Shown here: piece by piece, positions 59,353 to 64,000 of the stretch
Layout of the letters: the number at the start of each line of letters is the position of its first letter
Numbering within the stretch: the stretch's first letter is position 1
The notes under the pieces: generated by a model
Databases searched by the model: none
The model's input: the letters and a program-made list of their open reading frames with translations, nothing else
Told to the model about the DNA's origin: nothing
Source: Rhizobiales bacterium PAR1
GTDB lineage: Bacteria; Pseudomonadota; Alphaproteobacteria; Rhizobiales; Beijerinckiaceae
Direction: 5' to 3'
NCBI GenBank assembly: GCA_002256205.1
Contig: NKIW01000009.1
Coordinates: forward strand, 105,540 to 169,539
Length of the DNA stretch: 64,000 nt
Translations under genes and position numbers: made by a program

Positions 59353-60765
59353 TCAGGTGTCCAGCCCATTCTCGTTATCCAGCCAGGCGATTTCGCCCTT
59401 GGGCGGGCGGATATCCGGGTTGGCCTCGATCATCCGCTTCCAGACCCGCTCGGTGACCGCCTGCGCCTCGTCAAGCAACGCCCGCTCATCGAGCGTGGTG
59501 ACGACGCGGTCGCGCATCACGAATTCCCCATCCACCATCACGGAATGAACCGTACCGGGGTGGCCGTAATGCACGATGTTCGAGGCGAGCCGGATAATCG
59601 GGCGAAGCGCTGGCGTATTCAGGTCGAGAATAGTCAAGTCGGCCTTCATGCCGGGCACGAGCTGGCCGATCTGATCCGCGGCGCCGACGCTTGCCGCTCC
59701 ATTGCGCGTGACCATGTCGAGCACATCCTGCGGGGACGGCGAGATACCGCCTTCTGCCTCGCGGCCCCGTCCGGTACGCTGAACAATCGAGCCGATGGCC
59801 ATGGCGTGAAACATGTCCTCGCTCATGTTATCGGTGCCGATCGCGATCTCGACACCGGCATCGCGGATGCGTCCGAGCAGCGCCTTGTGCAGCCCGCGAC
59901 GGCTGAAGCTCGCCGGGGTATGCGCGAGCCGTGCCTTGCGTTCCGCCAGAAGATCGATGTCCGCAGCAGTGCAGAAGGTCCAGTGCGCGGCGCTGAGTTC
60001 CGGGCCGAGCCAGCCTTCGCGATCAAGATAGGCGGCTGGCGTGAGGCCATGCGCTGATTTGACCGCGGCGACTTCTCCGAGGCTCTGCGCCAGGTGGCAG
60101 GTGCGGGTCAGTCCGTGCTTCTGTGCCATCTCCAGCAGCGTCGCCAGCATGCGCGGCGAACAATTGTCGGTAGCATGCGCGGCGATCTGGCAGTTGACGC
60201 GCCCTGCGCGGGTACCGTGCCATGTGCTCACAAGTTCCTCAGCACGCTCGATAAACATGCGCCCGAAAGCTTCATCGGTCGAGTAGTCACCAAAGCGGAT
60301 TTTGCGCGTATCAATGTCGGCACAGCTTTCCGACAGCCAGAGCCGGAGGCCGGTATCCGCCATGGCACCGGCATAGGTCGTCACGTGGCGAAAGGGATCG
60401 ACCAGCGTCGTCGTGCCGGAGCGGATCGCCTCCAGACAGCCGAGCGCGGCCATGACTTCGCGCTCATGCCCGGTCATCGTGTAGGAGATCGGCGACATAT
60501 AGCGGTAGATGATCTCGCCATCCCAGTCCTCGACCGTGCCGCGCAGCGCGGTCAGCACGGTATGAGTATGGGCGTTGATGAAACCAGGCAGAACGGCAAG
60601 ACCACGCCCATTCATCCGCTCGGCCTGCGGGTAGGCCTGCACCAGTGCATCGGTCTCGCCAACAGCGGCGATGCGACTGCCTTCAATAGCGATTGCTCCC
60701 CGCTCGATCACGCGGCGCGTGGCATCGCAGGTGAGGATAGTCGTGTCGGTGATAAGAAGGTTCAT
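59353..60765 (-). CDS. Amidohydrolase of the ATZ/TRZ, cytosine/8-oxoguanine deaminase-like group
   Basis: This 470-residue enzyme has metal ligands in FINAHTHTVLTALRG (about 63-77), CHLAQSLGEV (about 210, near H and E) and AIGTDNMSEDM (about 300). The group removes amino or chloro groups from heterocycles (guanine, triazines, S-adenosylhomocysteine) or hydrolyses similar bonds. It is the first gene of the 12-gene ureide-type operon, which would make it the entry step for an aminated ring compound. ATG 60765 is chosen. The longer frame to 60900 crosses the divergent promoter. Confidence 0.9.
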   Translation of the reverse strand: MNLLITDTTILTCDATRRVIERGAIAIEGSRIAAVGETDALVQAYPQAERMNGRGLAVLPGFINAHTHTVLTALRGTVEDWDGEIIYRYMSPISYTMTGHEREVMAALGCLEAIRSGTTTLVDPFRHVTTYAGAMADTGLRLWLSESCADIDTRKIRFGDYSTDEAFGRMFIERAEELVSTWHGTRAGRVNCQIAAHATDNCSPRMLATLLEMAQKHGLTRTCHLAQSLGEVAAVKSAHGLTPAAYLDREGWLGPELSAAHWTFCTAADIDLLAERKARLAHTPASFSRRGLHKALLGRIRDAGVEIAIGTDNMSEDMFHAMAIGSIVQRTGRGREAEGGISPSPQDVLDMVTRNGAASVGAADQIGQLVPGMKADLTILDLNTPALRPIIRLASNIVHYGHPGTVHSVMVDGEFVMRDRVVTTLDERALLDEAQAVTERVWKRMIEANPDIRPPKGEIAWLDNENGLDT

Positions 60766-60822
60766 CGTCACTCGCCAGTTCTGATGCCAGATCAAAGCAT
60801 GAGACAGATTGTGCATCGCGGC

Positions 60823-60841
60823 AATCATCGGAGCTATGATT
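60823..60841. promoter_or_regulatory. LysR-type operator candidate between divergent operons
   Basis: AATCAT (60823-60828) and ATGATT (60836-60841) are a perfect inverted repeat with seven bases between. It lies in the 200-bp gap between the deaminase-like gene and the divergent LysR gene, where LysR-type proteins usually bind. The AT-rich stretch after it (60842-60890) could hold the promoters. Confidence 0.6.
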
Positions 60842-60965
60842 TCTTTGTCCCTACTATTTATGGTCTGAATACTCTTTCTGATTGAGCAGTCGCGTATCAA
60901 CGCTTTCCAAGCGGCGCCGACCTGCTAGCATCGGCACTCCTGTCCTCGCATCGAACCGGCCCTTG

Positions 60966-61892
60966 ATGAACTTGCGTCAGATTGAAGTGTTGCGGGCGCT
61001 GATCCGGTGTGAAACCACCGTGGGCGCCGGGCAGGAACTGGGCCTCTCCCAGCCTGCCGTAAGCAATGCGCTCAAGCAGCTCGAAACGCAGCTCGGGTTT
61101 GCGCTGTTCGAGCGGATCAACAATCGCCTGTTTCCGACAGAAGAGGCGCGGACAATCTACGCCGAATCCGAGCCGATTTTCGCGATGCATGCGGCGCTGG
61201 CCGCGCGGGTCCGCGACCTCAAGGAGCATCGCACGGGTCTTGTGCGGATCATCGCGACCCCGCCGCTCGGCTATAGCGCCGTACCGATCGCGCTGAAGCG
61301 CTTTCTCGCGCGCAGCCCGAAAATCCGGGTGTTTTTTGATGTTCGCCGCTTTGAAAACGCGCTCAGCGCGGTTGAGGACGGCCATGCCGAACTCGGCTTC
61401 GTCATGGGCCTCCGCGAGACGCCGCCGACGCTGGAGAGCGAAACGCTGTTTGAAGGCCATATGGTCTGCGTGATGCGGCAAGATCATCCGCTCGCGCGCC
61501 AGCCCGTCATCCGCCCCTCCGATCTTCGGGAGGAGCCGCTGATCGCGCTTGAACACGGCACGCGGATGGGCACGCTGCTGCGCAAGGCCTTTGCCGAAGC
61601 GGGCGAGGCCTTCAGCTATGCTGTCGAGGTGCGCTACGCCAATGCCGCCTGTGTTCTGGCGGAAAACGGTATCGGCGTTGCGGTCGTCGATCCGCTTTCG
61701 GCGATGTATGGCCATTATCCGAACCTTGTTGCGCTGCCGTTCGAGCCGCGCACGGCAGTTTCTGCCTCGGTGGTTTATTCGAAAAAGCGCCCGCTTTCGG
61801 TGCCGGCGCAGGCCTTTCTCCAGGATATGCGCGTCGCGGTCCGCGAGGCGACCGATGCGCTTCAGACCCAGCTTCAGAAGGACAGCCCATGA
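60966..61892 (+). CDS. LysR family transcriptional regulator
   Basis: This 308-residue regulator has residues 1-60 as the DNA-binding domain (MNLRQIEVLRALIRCETTV, LSQPAVSNALKQLETQLG) followed by NNRLFPTEEARTIY. The effector domain starts near 90 (GLVRIIATPPLGYSAVPIAL). ATG 60966 gives the usual family start. In-frame codons upstream lack similarity to it. It is divergent from the deaminase-hydantoinase-dpp operon and overlaps a racemase gene by 4 bases, so it probably controls both arms. Confidence 0.93.
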   Translation: MNLRQIEVLRALIRCETTVGAGQELGLSQPAVSNALKQLETQLGFALFERINNRLFPTEEARTIYAESEPIFAMHAALAARVRDLKEHRTGLVRIIATPPLGYSAVPIALKRFLARSPKIRVFFDVRRFENALSAVEDGHAELGFVMGLRETPPTLESETLFEGHMVCVMRQDHPLARQPVIRPSDLREEPLIALEHGTRMGTLLRKAFAEAGEAFSYAVEVRYANAACVLAENGIGVAVVDPLSAMYGHYPNLVALPFEPRTAVSASVVYSKKRPLSVPAQAFLQDMRVAVREATDALQTQLQKDSP

Positions 61893-62575
61893 GCAGAACC
61901 GGCGGACGCCCCGGCACGATCCTCGTGATCAATCCGAATTCCTCCCAATCGGTCACCGCTGCGATTGATATCGCGGTGGAGCCTCTGCGCATCGCGGGCG
62001 GGCCGACCATAGAGGTTATCGATCTCCCGGAGGGGCCGCCCGGCATCATGACCCAGCAGGATAGCGACAGCGTGATCCTGCCGCTCGCCCGGCTTACGAA
62101 AGCTCACCCGGCGGATGCCTTCGTGATCGCCTGCTTCTCCGATCCCGGACTTCACGCCGTGCGCGAAGCGGCGGGCGGGCGCCCGGTGATGGGCATCGCC
62201 GAATGGGGCATCCTGCGCGCGCGCACGCTTGGCGAGCGCTTCGGCATCATCGCGCTTTCGCCCAACAGCATCAAACGGCAGCAACGTCTGACCCGCACGA
62301 TGGGCGTCGACAGCCGCTTCGCCGGGAGCTGGTCCGTGGGCCTGAGCGCGGCGGAAAGCGCTGAAGCCTCGATCCGCGACCGGATGATCGAGGCCGGGCG
62401 GGCGCTGGTGCAAACCCTGCGCGCGGATGTCGTGGTGCTCGGTTGCGCCGGCATGGCCTCGCATCGCAGTGCCATTGAGAAGGCCATCGGCTGTCCGGTG
62501 GTGGAGCCGTCGCAGCAGGCGGTCGCCGCCGCGATGGGCGCGCTGCTGCTCCGGGAACCGCCAGCAGGCACCTGA
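61889..62575 (+). CDS. Asp/Glu/hydantoin racemase family protein
   Basis: This 228-residue protein starts ILVINPNSSQSVTAAI, the typical first strand of hydantoin racemases. Two catalytic cysteines are in VIACFSDPGLHAVR (about 74) and VVLGCAGMASHR (about 181). The enzyme inverts the stereocentre of 5-substituted hydantoins so that a stereospecific hydantoinase/carbamoylase pair can use both forms. That fits the operon on the other strand. Other members act on Asp, Glu or maleate. Confidence 0.9.
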   Translation: MSRTGGRPGTILVINPNSSQSVTAAIDIAVEPLRIAGGPTIEVIDLPEGPPGIMTQQDSDSVILPLARLTKAHPADAFVIACFSDPGLHAVREAAGGRPVMGIAEWGILRARTLGERFGIIALSPNSIKRQQRLTRTMGVDSRFAGSWSVGLSAAESAEASIRDRMIEAGRALVQTLRADVVVLGCAGMASHRSAIEKAIGCPVVEPSQQAVAAAMGALLLREPPAGT

Positions 62576-62645
62576 CAAGCCCCATCTTTATCCCTCGATT
62601 GCGTGCTGACTTCGAACTCTTGCGCCTTCTGTTTTCGGAGACCCC

Positions 62646-63350
62646 ATGTCCATCCCCCTGCCCCGGCTGATCGTGCTCGCAAGCCGCATTCTGACCCGCG
62701 AGGGCATTCTCGACAGTTTCGGCCATGTCAGCGCGCGAAACCCGGAACGACCGGATCGCTTTTTCCTCTCGCGCGCCCGCGCCGCCGGGCTTGTCGATGA
62801 GGCGGATATCCTTGAGCTTGACCTCACCGGTGCGCCCGTCACCGAAACGCCGCACCGGCTTTTTGCCGAGCGGGTGATCCACGCCGCGATCTATACCGCG
62901 CGGCCGGATGTCCAGGCGGTATGTCATCATCACGCGCCGCAAATGCTGCCGTTCTGCAACGCCGGCATTGAGTTGGTGCCGGTTTTCCATCTCGGCGCGA
63001 CGATGGGGCCGAAGGTGCCGTTCTGGGATTCGCGGGATGAGTTCGGTGACACCAACCTGCTCGTCTCGACGCCCGAGCAAGGCGCGTCGATGGCCAAGGC
63101 GCTGGGGCCGAACTGGACCCTCCTGCTGCGCCGTCATGGCGTCACCACCGCAGGCCGGAGCGTGCCAGAACTCGTTTTTCGCACGATCTACGGCAGCCGA
63201 AACGCTGAAGCACAACTCGCGACGATGCAGATCGGCACTATTTCGCCGCTAACACCGGGCGAAGCAGCGCTGGCGGAGGAATTCAACCTCAAACCGATCG
63301 CGCTGGATCGCGCATGGGAGCAATGGCAGCGAGGCGTGGAAAGCGCCTAG
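62646..63350 (+). CDS. Class II aldolase/adducin family protein
   Basis: This 234-residue protein has the zinc-binding HHHA element in VCHHHAPQ (about 96-103) and a later LLRRHGVTTAGR (about 158), as in fuculose-phosphate-type aldolases and related decarboxylases. The early stretch DSFGHVSARNPE (GHVSAR) is typical too. Such proteins cut or decarboxylate hydroxy-keto acids. It follows the racemase after 70 bases. Its substrate in this setting is unclear. Confidence 0.9.
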   Translation: MSIPLPRLIVLASRILTREGILDSFGHVSARNPERPDRFFLSRARAAGLVDEADILELDLTGAPVTETPHRLFAERVIHAAIYTARPDVQAVCHHHAPQMLPFCNAGIELVPVFHLGATMGPKVPFWDSRDEFGDTNLLVSTPEQGASMAKALGPNWTLLLRRHGVTTAGRSVPELVFRTIYGSRNAEAQLATMQIGTISPLTPGEAALAEEFNLKPIALDRAWEQWQRGVESA

Positions 63351-63367
63351 CGCCGAAATACCCTATC

Positions 63368-63428
63368 TTTTTGTTTTTTCGCATTTTCTTCCCGCACACC
63401 GGCATCCGGCTGGTGCAAAAATGCGCTG
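63368..63428. repeat. Dispersed intergenic hairpin element, copy 3 (diverged)
   Basis: CGCATTTT (63380-63387) pairs with AAAATGCG (63418-63425), and GCACACCGG with a CTGGTGC strand inside. It shares the order TCGC-TTTTCTTC-CGC-ACCGG-TCC with copy 1 at 31391-31450, again with altered but complementary outer stem bases. It lies between the aldolase and Bug-protein genes. Confidence 0.6.
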
Positions 63429-63479
63429 GACGCACCCGGCGGAACGACTATCCTCATCCAACATCAAGAGGAACGCTGC

Positions 63480-64000
63480 ATGATCCCCCTTTCCCGCAGA
63501 AGCTTCATCGCCGCGACGGCGGGTGCGCTTGCCAGCACGCAGGCCTTGGGTCAGGCCGCTTATCCCACCCGCCCGATCCGGCTGATCGTGCCGTTTTCGC
63601 CCGGCGGTTCCTCGGATTTCACCGGTCGCCTGATCGCCCAGAAGATGAGCGAGACGCTCGGGCAAACTGTTGTGGTCGAGAACAAGCCGGGGGCGAATGG
63701 CATCATCGGCTGCGACATGATCGCGAAGGCCGCGCCTGACGGCTATTCCCTGCTGATCGTGCCGCGCGAAATCGGCGTCAATCCAAGCATCACCAAGACG
63801 CTGCCATTTGATGTTCTCAAGGATTTCACCTGGATCGGCCTTGCGACCGAGGGGCCGTTTGTGATCGTCGTGAACCCGAATATCCCCGCCAAAACCTTTG
63901 CCGAACTCGTGGCGCTGGCCAAGGCGCAGCCGGGCAAGCTCTCGTACGGTTCCATCGGCAACGGCAGCATTTCACATCTCAATGTCGAGGCGCTCAAGCA
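63480..64000 (+). CDS. Bug-type (tripartite tricarboxylate transporter) substrate-binding protein, N-terminal part
   Basis: The visible 173 codons begin MIPLSRRSFIAATAGALAST, a twin-arginine-type signal with cleavage near ALGQA. Next come YPTRPIRLIVPFSPGGSSD and then GQTVVVENKPGANGIIG, the hallmarks of the Bug/TctC family of periplasmic receptors. These bind carboxylates or amides for TctAB-type importers or act in sensing. The frame is open to the window end. GAGG lies 9-12 bases upstream of the ATG. Its partners, if any, lie beyond the window. Confidence 0.93.
   Translation, partial: MIPLSRRSFIAATAGALASTQALGQAAYPTRPIRLIVPFSPGGSSDFTGRLIAQKMSETLGQTVVVENKPGANGIIGCDMIAKAAPDGYSLLIVPREIGVNPSITKTLPFDVLKDFTWIGLATEGPFVIVVNPNIPAKTFAELVALAKAQPGKLSYGSIGNGSISHLNVEALK

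Noticed and set aside
1..64000. CRISPR arrays, tRNA or rRNA genes, insertion sequences, phage genes or integration sites
   Set aside because: I looked for regularly spaced repeats, cloverleaf-type sequences, transposases and integrases and found none. Base composition is even across the window.

Overview
The window is a gene-dense, high-GC stretch of bacterial chromosome. Everything in it points to an alphaproteobacterium of the order Hyphomicrobiales (Rhizobiales), probably near Bosea, Bradyrhizobium or Methylobacterium. The reasons are the arrangement ferredoxin-DUF2849-cysI-DUF934-cysH-cysD-cysN-cysG, an NdvB/NdvC-type pair for beta-1,3/1,6-glucan synthesis, intergenic hairpins of the kind seen in rhizobia, and many ABC importers for nitrogen compounds. 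No species can be named from the sequence alone. I see no tRNA, rRNA, CRISPR array, phage gene or insertion sequence.

Layout. (1) 1-2823: end of an RND efflux pump with its adaptor lipoprotein, divergent from an Lrp/AsnC regulator. (2) 2826-15300: a complete sulfate assimilation region on the minus strand. A sulfate ABC importer (sbp-cysT-cysW-cysA) is followed by a LysE-type exporter and then a nine-gene operon. That operon makes APS (CysD, CysN), reduces it directly to sulfite (an APS-type CysH), reduces sulfite with a ferredoxin-fed CysI, and makes the siroheme cofactor (CysG). It also holds an unreported-looking 45-residue membrane protein, and its CysN has a membrane-type C-terminal extension. 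Both transcription units carry the same inverted repeat, GTTC-N8-GAAC, upstream of their first gene. (3) 15416-21894: a TetR-amidohydrolase-livKHMGF operon. (4) 22158-28648: a beta-glucan locus with a GH17 membrane protein, a GH17-GT2 fusion, a small membrane protein and a GH5 glucanase. (5) 28758-30509: a GntP permease and a YqaA-type membrane protein.

(6) 30650-36461: a NitT/TauT-type importer split over two divergent arms, with an IclR regulator, an SDR, a two-part hypothetical protein and an FAH/hydratase-family enzyme. (7) 36539-38161: an ABC-F protein. (8) 38225-47508: a LysR-linked operon with an amidase, a CaiB CoA-transferase, an enoyl-CoA hydratase, a second NitT/TauT importer, a PuuE-like deacetylase-fold enzyme, an SDR without the usual catalytic residues, and a MaoC hydratase. 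This reads as uptake and CoA-dependent breakdown of an amide. (9) 47583-64000: a large ureide/hydantoin-type region. It has an oligopeptide-type importer with fused ATPases, a DUF1028 protein, a three-domain RidA protein, a hydantoinase, a carbamoylase, an arginase-fold enzyme, an amino-hydrolase, and a divergent LysR, hydantoin racemase, class II aldolase and Bug-type binding protein.

Most genes in each block overlap by 1 or 4 bases (TGATG or ATGA), so they are probably translationally coupled. Two genome habits recur: short perfect tandem duplications of 15-18 bp near gene ends, and a dispersed intergenic hairpin whose stems differ by compensating base changes.
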